Shown: in pieces, positions 1 to 7,322 of the stretch
Layout of the letters: each line of letters starts with the position of its first letter
Position numbering within the stretch: the first letter of the stretch is position 1
NCBI GenBank assembly: GCA_963807925.1
Contig: CAWEDP010000001.1
Location: 620,001 to 684,000, forward strand
Direction of reading: 5' to 3'
Origin: CAWEDP01 sp963807925
Lineage (GTDB): Bacteria; Acidobacteriota; Vicinamibacteria; Vicinamibacterales; CAVVIG01
DNA length: 64,000 nt
Translations under genes and position numbers: made by a program
Notes under the pieces: generated by a model
Databases searched by the model: none
Told to the model about the DNA's origin: nothing
Seen by the model: only the letters and a program-made list of their open reading frames with translations

Positions 1-446
1 GCCCCGAAAACCTCACGGTAATTTCGGATGTCTCCGAGGACACCATCATCGACGAAGTTGATCAAGCCGCACAGAAATCGACCTTCGTAATCGTCGACCT
101 CGAAGGGACCGCCTCGAGGACGGTGGCCTACGCCATCAGCCGCGCTGACCTGGTAGTCATTCCCACACAAGGGTCACAGCTCGACGCCACTGAAGCGGCC
201 AAAGCGGTGAAGCTGATCCGCCTGCAGGAAAAGGCCTTCAACAAGCGCATTCCTTACGCGGTGCTTTTCACGCGCACCAGCGCCGCACTGAAGCCCCGGA
301 CGCTGCGCCACATCCAGGACCAGTTCGCAAAGCACGGCGTTCGTGCCTTCGAGACGCAGATTCACGAAAGAGATGCCTACCGGGCGTTGTTTTCTTTCGG
401 CGGCACGTTGTCGTCGCTGAATCCAGTCCCCCGCCGCACGAATTGA
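1..446 (+). pseudogene. parA: ParA-family partition ATPase, 5' part, split by an IS
   Basis: The reading frame is already open at base 3 and the true start lies outside the window. The visible protein has the ParA/MinD-type Walker B stretch (FVIVDLEGTAS) followed by DLVVIPTQGSQLDATEA, typical of plasmid partition ATPases. The genuine sequence stops at SSLNP near base 424; the last residues to the stop at 446 come from the end of the inserted IS. The family's usual C-terminus, starting again at LNPAEVRN, is found in frame after the IS at 1802-1933. The gene is therefore split, not naturally short. Its role would have been ATP-dependent segregation of a plasmid or integrative element. The family call is firm; loss of function is inferred from the insertion. 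Confidence 0.85.
412..426. repeat. left copy of 15-bp direct repeat flanking the IS
   Basis: The 15 bases cgtcgctgaatccag at 412-426 recur exactly at 1797-1811, on either side of the IS3-like element. Both copies lie inside the broken parA, coding for the same residues (SLNP). This is what a target-site duplication looks like, though 15 bp is long for an IS3-type element. Confidence 0.7.
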
Positions 447-479
447 TTGGACAGCCCATTGGAGAGAGGAGAATGGGCT

Positions 480-869
480 ATGTCCAGACAGAAACCAGGC
501 GAGGCTGGGGCCTCGGAGGGAGCCCGGAGGGCGACCGGAGAGGCCTCAGCCTCGCCGACGCGCGCCACGGGCCGGTGGTCGGCGCGGCGCAAGATGTCAG
601 TGGTCTTGGAGCTGCTGCGAGGCGCCGATCTCGAGACGCTCAGTCGTCGCCATGGTGTGACCGCGGCCACGATCTCCGAGTGGCGTGACAAGTTCCTCGG
701 CGGCGGCGAGGCGCGTCTGAAGTACCACGAGGTTGCGGTGGAGGACGAGGAGACGCGGCGTTTGAAAAACGTCGTCGCGGACCTGGCGACCGAGAAGGAT
801 CTACTCAAAGAGAAGATTCGCCACTTGGAGGCCAGCCGCCCTTTGGGCTGGTGGAGGTCGAAGCGATGA
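480..869 (+). CDS. IS3-like transposase OrfA (HTH subunit)
   Basis: A 129-residue protein with a basic N-terminal region and a helix-turn-helix around LRGADLETLSRRHGVTAAT and ISEWRDKFL, followed by a leucine-rich coiled segment (RLKNVVADLATEKDLLKEKI). That is the organisation of IS3-family OrfA, which binds the IS ends and multimerises. The ATG at 480 is preceded by the purine-rich ggagagaggag; a longer TTG-initiated frame begins inside the terminal repeat and is less likely. It overlaps OrfB by a few bases in a -1 relation, so either translational coupling or a programmed frameshift could yield the full transposase. I did not identify a clear slippery heptamer. Confidence 0.8.
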   Translation: MSRQKPGEAGASEGARRATGEASASPTRATGRWSARRKMSVVLELLRGADLETLSRRHGVTAATISEWRDKFLGGGEARLKYHEVAVEDEETRRLKNVVADLATEKDLLKEKIRHLEASRPLGWWRSKR

Positions 870-1756
870 GCGGTCAGACTTCGCCCTCCACGCACTACCG
901 ATACGGCATTACACGGGTCCTCCGCGTGTGGGAGCTGCCGCGGTCGACCTTCTACGCGCAGCGCGTACAGCGCGCGGAGCCGGCGACGGGGCGACGGGGT
1001 CGAACACCGACCCTCGATGATGCGGCGCTGCTCGCACAGATTCGGGTGGTCATCGCTGACAGTCCGTTTCACGGCGAAGGGCATCGGAAGATTTGGGCGC
1101 GGCTCCGCACGCTGAAGCACGTGCGCACGTCGATGCGCCGCGTGCTGCGCGTTATGCGCGACGCCGAGCTCCTGGCGCCCGCGCGGCAACTGGAGCCGGT
1201 GGTCGAACACCCGCATGAGGGCACCATCGTCACGGAGCAGCCCAACGTGATGTGGGGCACCGACGCGACCGCCGCGGTGACGATCCTCGACGGCCCCGCC
1301 ACGATCTTCGCGGCGATCGATCACTGCACCGCGGAATGCGTGGGCATTCACGCCACGCGTCACGGCGATCGGTTCGAAGCCTTGGAGCCACTCCGGCAAG
1401 GCGTCCGCGATCACTTCGGCGGCCTCGCCCCCGCGATCGCTCACGGGCTCGCGATTCGACACGACCACGGCAGCGTCTATCTCAGTGGCGACTTTCAGAC
1501 GGAGATCACGTTTCTCGGCATGACGTCGTCGCCGGCGTTCGTCCGCCAGCCGGAAGGCAACGGCTGCATCGAACGCTTCTTTCGCACCCTGAAGGAGCAG
1601 CTACTCTGGGTCCGGCATTTCTCGACGATCGAGGAGCTGCGCCAGGCGCTCATCGCGTTCAAGGAGCGCTATAACCAGGAGTGGCTGATCGCGCGACTCG
1701 GGTATCGGTCGCCGGCGGCCGCCCGTCGATCGTTTGCGCTCACATCCGCGGCGTGA
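866..1756 (+). CDS. IS3-like transposase OrfB (DDE integrase core)
   Basis: A 296-residue catalytic subunit with an rve-type integrase fold. The DDE residues are visible as WGTDAT (first D), HDHGSVYLSGDF (second D) and EGNGCIERFFRTLKEQ (E), in the right order and spacing. An N-terminal HTH_21-like segment (HGEGHRKIWARLR) precedes the core. The ATG at 866 overlaps the OrfA stop as ATGA; the same frame is open from a GTG at 851. All catalytic residues are present and no frameshift is seen, so the element could be active. Assignment to the IS3 superfamily of DDE transposases is solid; the subgroup is not resolved. Confidence 0.85.
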   Translation: MSGQTSPSTHYRYGITRVLRVWELPRSTFYAQRVQRAEPATGRRGRTPTLDDAALLAQIRVVIADSPFHGEGHRKIWARLRTLKHVRTSMRRVLRVMRDAELLAPARQLEPVVEHPHEGTIVTEQPNVMWGTDATAAVTILDGPATIFAAIDHCTAECVGIHATRHGDRFEALEPLRQGVRDHFGGLAPAIAHGLAIRHDHGSVYLSGDFQTEITFLGMTSSPAFVRQPEGNGCIERFFRTLKEQLLWVRHFSTIEELRQALIAFKERYNQEWLIARLGYRSPAAARRSFALTSAA

Positions 1757-1796
1757 TTACACTCACCGCGCTGTCCAATTTTCGTGCGGCGGTACA

Positions 1797-1811
1797 CGTC
1801 GCTGAATCCAG
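1797..1811. repeat. right copy of 15-bp direct repeat flanking the IS
   Basis: Exact second copy of the 412-426 sequence, immediately outside the right inverted repeat. Translation of parA resumes in frame within it. Confidence 0.7.
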
Positions 1812-1933
1812 CCGAGGTCAGGAACATCGGCGCCGCCGTCGTGAACGCCCGTGCGTTCGCCGGCGAGCTGATTGAGATGCTTCGGGAGATTTCACAGAAC
1901 ACAACTCAAACAGCAACGGCACAGGTGGCGTGA
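1802..1933 (+). pseudogene. ParA C-terminal remnant downstream of the IS
   Basis: Reading from 1802 gives LNPAEVRNIGAAVVNARAFA followed by GELIEMLREISQ, a typical ParA C-terminal helix region, ending at TGA 1931-1933. It joins seamlessly to the 5' part at the shared LNP residues if the IS and one copy of the direct repeat are removed. It has no start codon of its own in a sensible place. The stop overlaps the ATG of the next gene (TGATG), which shows that parA and the following gene formed a translationally coupled partition operon before the insertion. Confidence 0.8.
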
Positions 1934-2277
1934 TGGTCGAGAGGGCAAGCATTAATTTCGGGGATGCGGATTTCGATGTGTCGGGCTTCACGCCCGCGAA
2001 ACCCGCCCCGGCAGCGCCCCTCGCCGCCGTTCGCAAGGTGGCGGAAAGGGCGAAATTTCCCAGCCGGGAACCCGAGCGTAAGCGCCCCGAGCGCGAACCG
2101 CGGCGCTACCGTACCGGACGCAACGCGTCGTTCAACATCAAGGCCGACCCGACCGTGATTGCGAGGTTTTACGCGATCTCAGACGCAAGCGATGAGGTGC
2201 TAGGCCAGACATTGGAGCGGGCGGTTGCTGCACTGGAGAACGAAATCGCCGAGGCGGGCAGGGGAGGGCAGGGATAG
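1933..2277 (+). CDS. plasmid stability/partitioning determinant (ParB-like small protein)
   Basis: A 114-residue basic protein. Residues 1-60 are proline- and charge-rich and probably disordered; the C-terminal half begins with RTGRNASFNIKADP and continues as a compact helical domain ending in LERAVAALENEIAEA. This resembles small proteins annotated as stability/partitioning determinants that follow parA on alphaproteobacterial plasmids, where they would bind the centromere. The ATG at 1933 overlaps the parA stop; a GTG three bases upstream is an alternative. With parA interrupted, its expression now depends on readthrough or on a promoter in the IS. Family recognition is from pattern memory only; function is inferred from position. 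Confidence 0.6.
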   Translation: MVERASINFGDADFDVSGFTPAKPAPAAPLAAVRKVAERAKFPSREPERKRPEREPRRYRTGRNASFNIKADPTVIARFYAISDASDEVLGQTLERAVAALENEIAEAGRGGQG

Positions 2278-2432
2278 CCGTTCACCTGCTACGCGCTTGA
2301 TCGGCCGCGCTGTTACCGTCAGGAACCAGCTGATTTGCATACGCCTGCTCGAAATGCCGCCGATAGGTTGTCATAGCGTTCGAAAAGACGCTTGCCAAAA
2401 CCATCCGGCAGCGTACGCTACGCCCTTCGCAA

Positions 2433-3491
2433 ATGACTTTCTGCGGTGTGGAGAACAGCATCTTCAATCACTTAGCGCATGAGACAGTAGCGGTACAACC
2501 GCCGGTTCCCTCCAGGCGATCGCTTCTGACCCTTGAGGCAAGCACCGCGCTTGTTCGCCTCGATGAACGCCTGTCGGCGGCGCCCGCCGCCGTGCGGGCG
2601 GGCTGGATCAGTCGCGCATTTATCTACGAAGCCGCCGCATCGCTACGCCTCGATGGTCTTTATGTCACGACGCAGGACCTTTTACTGATACTCAACGACA
2701 GCCTCGACCGAACACCGGATCAGGATCTCGGCCGAGCCGTAAATATCCACACGATGCTGATGACTATGAACCGGCGCAATCCCCGGAATCTGTTAAACCC
2801 GAACCGAGTTGCCGCTCTGGCGCGGCTGCGACTGCGGGGAGGGAAGGGACGGGCAGAACTGCCGACATGGCTGGCGAGCCGCCTCTACAGCGCGGAAGCA
2901 ATGCGAGAGGCGCTCAGGGAAGCACTGAAACCATCGTTCGCCTCTCGCCTGAAGACGGTTCCATCTCTCGAAGCGGCCGCGCACATCATCGCTCACTGGC
3001 GCGTCAGCGGCGCGGCAGATTGCATCGGCGCCGCGCCAGGACGCGCGCTCGCAATGGCCTGGGTGCGCAGGGCGGGCCTGACCGCAGGCTATTACCTTCT
3101 GCCGTCAATCGGCTTCTTGGGACATGCCTCCGAATTTCGCCCGGATCTGGAAAACATCTGGACCGAGCAGTTCCTGAAAGCGTGCGGCCGGGCCGTCGAC
3201 TGGGGATTCAAACTTCATCGCCATCTGCTCGGTGCTCATCGCCGCGTCCATGAAGCGGCGCCGTCCCGGCGCACGACCTCGCACATGGCGACGCTGATCG
3301 ATCTCGTGATCGCCGCGCCCGCAGTGTCGGCTTTAACAGCCGGCCGCTCTCTCAGAATCACGCCGCACGCGGCCCGCGCCATGCTCGGTGCACTTGAAAA
3401 ACGCGGGCTCGTTTACGAAATCACCGGGCGGAATTCGTTTCGTCTCTATACGGCAGCGCCACTGGCTCACCTGCCGCCGCCAACCTCGTAA
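2433..3491 (+). CDS. DUF1612 / RHE_PE00001-type plasmid protein with C-terminal HTH
   Basis: 352 residues. The N-terminal half has ALVRLDERLSAAPAAVRAGW and a helical region with RLDGLYVTTQDLL, matching the DUF1612 family found on rhizobial and sphingomonad plasmids next to partition and replication genes. The C-terminal ~70 residues (ITPHAARAMLGALEKRGLV) form a winged helix-turn-helix of the HTH_13 type seen in the same family. The role is unknown; replication or partition control is usually guessed from the neighbourhood. Here it follows a ParA/ParB-like pair, which supports a plasmid or integrative-element origin for this segment. The start at 2433 is the first ATG; no strong ribosome site is visible. 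The family is fairly sure, the function is not. Confidence 0.65.
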   Translation: MTFCGVENSIFNHLAHETVAVQPPVPSRRSLLTLEASTALVRLDERLSAAPAAVRAGWISRAFIYEAAASLRLDGLYVTTQDLLLILNDSLDRTPDQDLGRAVNIHTMLMTMNRRNPRNLLNPNRVAALARLRLRGGKGRAELPTWLASRLYSAEAMREALREALKPSFASRLKTVPSLEAAAHIIAHWRVSGAADCIGAAPGRALAMAWVRRAGLTAGYYLLPSIGFLGHASEFRPDLENIWTEQFLKACGRAVDWGFKLHRHLLGAHRRVHEAAPSRRTTSHMATLIDLVIAAPAVSALTAGRSLRITPHAARAMLGALEKRGLVYEITGRNSFRLYTAAPLAHLPPPTS

Positions 3492-3659
3492 TCGTCGACC
3501 GTCACTCCTTCGACATCGCACCGGCCTCGCGCCGTCACCCCGCTGGCTTTATTTGTCCTCCCGCGGCCCCATAATTCGCGAGTGGCGCAGATGCCTCCCA
3601 GGCGTCCATTCGACAAGTTCAAATTGGCCCACGAGCGCGGGCTTCAGCCACCGGCACTC

Positions 3660-4484
3660 TCAATCAACTTCCCCCGGCTTGCCTTTCCACGGCGCCCCAG
3701 GCATTCGTTCGATGAGGCAAGCTGACACTGCGGAAGCTTCGGCTTCAGGTTCCCAGTGGTACTCAGGGGCGAGCAGGGGGCTGATATCCGCCATGAATTC
3801 CGGGTCGCGCAGCTTCAGCGCGAAATTCTCGCCGAATTGCGCGCGCGTGATTTTGTGACCTTCGTGTTCCATGTACTTTAGAAACGCCGCGACGATACGC
3901 GCGGCGTCGGCGTTCGAGTCCTTGAGGGCCGTGGCCATGTCGAACAGGTCGCGTCCCTGTTTGCGCTGATAGAGGGCGCGCAGTTTGGTCCCGAGCAGCT
4001 CGTCGAGTTCGTAGGTGTGAATGCTGCACGAGCCGGAGAACCACCGGGACTCAACCCGAAACGGCAATTCTTTCAGGCCGTACACGGAGAAATGCTCGCG
4101 CGTATTGGTCTCGACCTTCAGGCGCAACGGCAGGGGAGGAATGTCCTCGGAATCGAACCGGTAAACGAACGTGACGCGTCCTTCCGTTTGCTTGTAGCGC
4201 GGCCTGCCGAGCCACGGATCGAGCACGCCTCGCAACGCGTCCATCATCGGGCCTGCCGGCTCCTGCTTCGTCTGGACAAGGTCGATATCTTCGGAATATC
4301 GCGCCGCCGGCAGATGAAGCTTGTAGAGGGCCGTGCCGCCGCGAAAAGCGAGCGCATCGTGAAGGACAGGATGGGAGAAGATCTCGACGAGGGCGCGGCT
4401 GATGACGAGATCCTGTTCGACCTGGATGTCCTGCGGCCAGGGCGCCCGGGCGCGCCATTCCAGTATGTAGTCACGCGGAATCAC
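3660..4484 (-). CDS. abiEii: AbiEii/AbiGii-family nucleotidyltransferase toxin
   Basis: 274 residues. It carries the nucleotidyltransferase signature FRGGTALYKL then YSEDIDLV, giving the GG and DxD active-site elements of the AbiEii/MenT toxin fold, and a downstream KLRALYQRKQGRDLFDM block that is also characteristic. Toxins of this type block growth or phage infection by transferring nucleotides to RNA, reported for tRNA in the MenT members. It lies directly downstream of the antitoxin gene and overlaps it by four bases (ATGA), so the pair is translationally coupled. Length and motifs are intact. The product is cytosolic. The substrate cannot be read from sequence. Confidence 0.88.
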   Translation of the reverse strand: MIPRDYILEWRARAPWPQDIQVEQDLVISRALVEIFSHPVLHDALAFRGGTALYKLHLPAARYSEDIDLVQTKQEPAGPMMDALRGVLDPWLGRPRYKQTEGRVTFVYRFDSEDIPPLPLRLKVETNTREHFSVYGLKELPFRVESRWFSGSCSIHTYELDELLGTKLRALYQRKQGRDLFDMATALKDSNADAARIVAAFLKYMEHEGHKITRAQFGENFALKLRDPEFMADISPLLAPEYHWEPEAEASAVSACLIERMPGAPWKGKPGEVD

Positions 4485-5284
4485 AGGTCGATCTCCACGT
4501 CCGCGTTCACATAAAGCTTCCAGTCGTCGTTTCGCGCTGCGTTTTTACGCCGCGCCTTTGGCAGGAGCAGCGTTGATTCATGCGTGTGTTTGCGCACATA
4601 CGCCTTGAGCGCAGCGGTCTTGTCGTCGGCGCCGGCGTGCTCGAGGAGAAAACCGAGCCGTTGCGCCCACGATATTGGTGCCGTCGCCGCAATGCCGGCA
4701 AGAGTTTCCGGTTCGATCTTTTCTGCGAGTTCGGAAAGAACCGTCGTCACCTGGTTCAGGCCACCGGCGTGATTCTGGTAGCCGACGAGATCGAGCGCCG
4801 TCGCCTCCGGCGTTGAAACCAGCAAAGTTCCGCGCGGCGTGTTGAAACTTTGAACCGGCACCTTCTGAAGGTTCTTACGAACGATGAAAACGACGCGCAC
4901 CCGACCGCAGGCGATGGGCCGGCGGCTCTTTTCGACGAATACCTGAAACTCTTGCGGCCGCTGATGAGCGGCGCCGTGATACTGCGCCGCCGTGAGCAGG
5001 CCGGCGTAGTAGCGAAGCCCGAGGGACTTCATCAGCGCAGGAATGAATTGATCGGCCGGCAGGGAGCCCAGGGACCGGTACTCCGGCGGCACGATGATGT
5101 GGAATCCCCTGACCGGCGACACGATCAGCTTTCGTCGGGCAAGCCGGTTGAGCGCGACCTTGAGCGCCGCCGGCGACAGGCCCAGAACGGCCCGCGCTTC
5201 GGCCGTCGTAAAGGTGTAGTGGCTGGCGCTGACCAGGTTATCGAGGTATTGTCGGGCTCTTGGAGGGCTCTCTTCCGATTTCAT
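4481..5284 (-). CDS. abiEi: AbiEi-family antitoxin, transcriptional autorepressor
   Basis: 267 residues. The N-terminal ~70 residues form a winged helix (TTAEARAVLGLSPAALKVAL, then LARRKLIVSPVRGFHIIVPP) and the larger C-terminal domain includes STPEATALDLVGYQNHAGGL, a hallmark of AbiEi. In characterised type IV systems AbiEi neutralises AbiEii without direct binding and represses its own operon by binding inverted repeats. Here a perfect 8-bp palindrome sits 8 bases upstream of the ATG at 5284. The gene is first in the two-gene minus-strand operon. Everything expected of a working antitoxin is present. Confidence 0.87.
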   Translation of the reverse strand: MKSEESPPRARQYLDNLVSASHYTFTTAEARAVLGLSPAALKVALNRLARRKLIVSPVRGFHIIVPPEYRSLGSLPADQFIPALMKSLGLRYYAGLLTAAQYHGAAHQRPQEFQVFVEKSRRPIACGRVRVVFIVRKNLQKVPVQSFNTPRGTLLVSTPEATALDLVGYQNHAGGLNQVTTVLSELAEKIEPETLAGIAATAPISWAQRLGFLLEHAGADDKTAALKAYVRKHTHESTLLLPKARRKNAARNDDWKLYVNADVEIDL

Positions 5285-5291
5285 TAGCTAA

Positions 5292-5312
5292 AGGTAACAA
5301 TAGGTGTTACCT
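5292..5312. promoter_or_regulatory. palindromic operator upstream of abiEi
   Basis: aggtaaca / ataggtgttacct: two perfect 8-bp inverted arms with a 5-bp spacer, just 5' of the antitoxin start. Position and symmetry fit autorepression by AbiEi; binding is inferred. Confidence 0.65.
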
Positions 5313-5517
5313 ACTGCAAACGAAATCGTGAATGGCGGTATTCAGTGCCGAGGTGTCTGACGGAAATCCTCAGTAATCAGGTTCACTTGACCCAACACGG
5401 ACCCTGAAAACCGGAAGCCGTTTTCTCCGTAAACTATTGATTGTAAATATGGTTAGGAAGCGGTGATTTGAACGCCGACGGATTGCTCGGACTAGCTCCC
5501 GCGCCTCCGCTCAAGCG

Positions 5518-6433
5518 CTAAACCCCCTCAGGATACGGCACGGCGAGGAATTCCTCGACGACGAATGGCCGGTAGCTCTCGTTCTCATTCGTGTATGTCT
5601 TATCACCGATCGAAGCTGCAATCATCAGATTGGGGTTTTGATCTCTGCTTAGGCGAAGCTGAAATGGCTGCCGGGACAGCGCATTCCTCACCGGCTCACG
5701 AAGCTCCGGCCTGAACGACTCCACAAGCGCGGGTAGCATCTCCGCCGCGAAATCGAACGTCACCATCATGTCGCCGTCGCCCTCCGGCTCATACAGGGCG
5801 TTCAGGCTGTAGAACTCATCGGAGAGTCTCGCGACCCCGAGCACCGCCACGTCCATGAAAAGGTGAAAGGGTTTTTTTCCATGGAGTTCCTCTGCCAGGC
5901 CGGCCTTCGTCAGCGCCAGCCCCATGTCGAAGCTGAACCCCGGAGGGACGCCCATCGGCCACGCGGAACGGCAGCCGAGAAGCCCGAGTAAAGGAATCCA
6001 CATCCGCTCGATCTCTGGCAACGGGATATCGATCAACGGCTTGTGATGAGTGACATGGGACACGACCAGCTTGCGTCCATTGCACAACGCATAAAGCTCC
6101 ACCCGGATGTCGCGGTGCATCGCGTAGGAATACGCCTGCTCGACATTCTTGCCCGTGTCGATGTTCTCGCCCGGCGCCTTCGCGTCGAGTATCCACGCAT
6201 TGCTGCCATCGCGCTCCAGCAGGTAGTCCGGGATGATCGTGATTCCCTTCTTCTCGGTCCCGAAGTACACCGAACGGATGTTTGAGCTTGCGGCTTCTGA
6301 TAATGCGATAGGGCGGGGCCGCCGAGTATCCCAGGGCCGACAGGAGTGGGACGATCAGCACCTCGCGGACCGAGTCCTCTCCGAACTCGGGGTCATCCAG
6401 GAGCGCGAAATTGAAATCATCAAAAAGGCCCAT
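5518..6433 (-). pseudogene. orphan HsdR-N-like PD-(D/E)xK nuclease-domain protein, frameshifted
   Basis: The N-terminal part (from ATG at 6433: GLFDDFNFALLDDPEFGEDS, then ILP-like VLIVPLLSALGY and IIRSRKLKHPF) and the C-terminal part (from about 6270: YFGTEKKGITIIPDYLL, then WILDAKAPGE) lie in different frames. Joining them restores the conserved HPFVYFG...IPDYLL...DAK run of the type I restriction subunit R N-terminal nuclease domain; removing one G from ttcggtgtac is enough. P-D and D-A-K are the PD-(D/E)xK residues. The combined protein would be about 305 residues, with no helicase domain, so it is an orphan of the kind often found in islands. Whether the indel is real or an assembly error is unresolved. 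Confidence 0.7.
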
Positions 6434-6514
6434 GGCGCCGCCCGCGATCCTACGCGATGTCAGAACATGGCGGCAGCGAGGCTCTGTTTTGACAACAAGC
6501 TTGACAACATGACA

Positions 6515-6540
6515 ACAAAAGACCCCGTTGCCGGGGCCTC
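6515..6540 (-). terminator. rho-independent terminator after tRNA-Leu
   Basis: On the minus strand ccccg gcaa cgggg is followed by tcttttgttg: a 5-bp GC stem, four-base loop and T-rich tail, about 35 bases past the tRNA-Leu 3' end. Confidence 0.65.
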
Positions 6541-6570
6541 TGTTTCACCGCAACTTGTTGATTCTAAAGG

Positions 6571-6657
6571 TGGTGCGGAAGGGGGGATTCGAACCCCCAC
6601 AATCTTGCGATCGCCAGCCCCTCAAGCTGGTGCGTCTGCCAGTTCCGCCACTTCCGC
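6571..6657 (-). tRNA. tRNA-Leu (anticodon GAG)
   Basis: Class II tRNA with a perfect 7-bp acceptor stem (gcggaag/cttccgc), a D-arm starting tggcggaactggcagacg, an anticodon stem ccagc/gctgg around loop ttgaggg (anticodon GAG), a variable arm, and the T-loop gttcgaatc. CCA is encoded. It marks the boundary between the accessory segment to the left and housekeeping DNA to the right. Confidence 0.95.
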
Positions 6658-6784
6658 GTGGCTTGCGTGGACGTCGACCGTCGATTCTAACAGCATGTCG
6701 GCTGGCGCGTCTGCCTGTTCAGCCCGCCGCTCGAATGCCATGCGGACTCGGTGTCGGCGCCGGGATCGCCCTATCATGGGGGAC

Positions 6785-7249
6785 ATGAATGGACTGCTCC
6801 AGATCGGCCAGGTTGCCCGGAGCGCCGGAGTGAGTCCCGACACCATCCGACATTACGAGCGGCTCGGGCTGCTCCCGAAGCCGGCCCGAACCCAGGCGGG
6901 ATATCGCCAGTATCCGCCATCGGCCATCGACCGCGTCATTCTGGTGCGTCATGCGCTCCGTTTCGGTTTTTCGTTGCACGACATCGCAGGGTTCATGCGC
7001 ACCCGGGCGTCCGGCCGACCACCGTGTCGTGATGTCCGCGCGTCGGCCGAGCGAATCCTCGCCGCTGTGGATCAGCAGATCGGCGCGCTGTCGGCCGCGC
7101 GCGAGACCATTCGCAAGACACTCGGCGAGTGGGATCAGCGACTCGCGCACACGCAGGCAGACCGCCCGGCGCACCTCCTGGAGACGCTGAAAGACCAGGC
7201 CGCGCTCGCTGAGCGTTTCCCACGGCCCCAACGCAAGAGAGTCCGCTGA
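6785..7249 (+). CDS. MerR-family transcriptional regulator, probably metal-responsive
   Basis: 154 residues. The N-terminus is a canonical MerR winged helix (LLQIGQVARSAGVSPDTIRH, then YERLGLLPKPAR and AGYRQY), followed by a long dimerisation helix (ILAAVDQQIGALSAARETI). A cysteine in PPCRDVRASAERI sits where MerR/ZntR-type sensors place a metal-ligand cysteine before the coiled coil. The C-terminal metal-binding loop with a second Cys pair is absent, so metal specificity is unclear. An upstream ATG at 6776 is possible. About 25 bp after the stop is a MerR-type promoter with a 7-bp dyad in a 20-bp spacer, driving the next gene, its obvious target. A promoter for merR itself is not clear. Confidence 0.85.
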   Translation: MNGLLQIGQVARSAGVSPDTIRHYERLGLLPKPARTQAGYRQYPPSAIDRVILVRHALRFGFSLHDIAGFMRTRASGRPPCRDVRASAERILAAVDQQIGALSAARETIRKTLGEWDQRLAHTQADRPAHLLETLKDQAALAERFPRPQRKRVR

Positions 7250-7274
7250 GAGGCGGTGCCCGCACACGGCCTGC

Positions 7275-7306
7275 TTGACTCTGGAACACGTTCCAGGGTT
7301 TAGGAT
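7275..7306 (+). promoter_or_regulatory. MerR-type promoter with dyad operator
   Basis: -35 ttgact (7275-7280), then ctggaac-ac-gttccag dyad (7281-7296), then -10 taggat (7301-7306). The 20-bp spacer is longer than optimal and holds the dyad, the arrangement MerR proteins untwist on ligand binding. A GGAGG site follows at 7313-7317. Confidence 0.85.
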
Positions 7307-7322
7307 GCATGTGGAGGATCGC

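Larger units (their letters stand above)
427..1796 (+). mobile_element. IS3-like insertion sequence inside parA
   Basis: About 1.37 kb bounded by a 15-bp direct repeat. The ends carry imperfect inverted repeats: the left end reads ccgccgcacgaa then ttggacagc, and the complement of the right end shows the same two blocks with a 2-base length difference between them. Inside are two overlapping ORFs, a helix-turn-helix OrfA and a DDE integrase-core OrfB, the usual IS3-group arrangement. Both transposase ORFs look intact. The long target duplication would also fit the IS481 group, so the family label is not certain. Confidence 0.8.

Noticed and set aside
7275..7322. Upstream start for the MerR-controlled gene
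   Set aside because: It would put the start codon inside the -35 box of the promoter; the GGAGG site supports ATG 7323.
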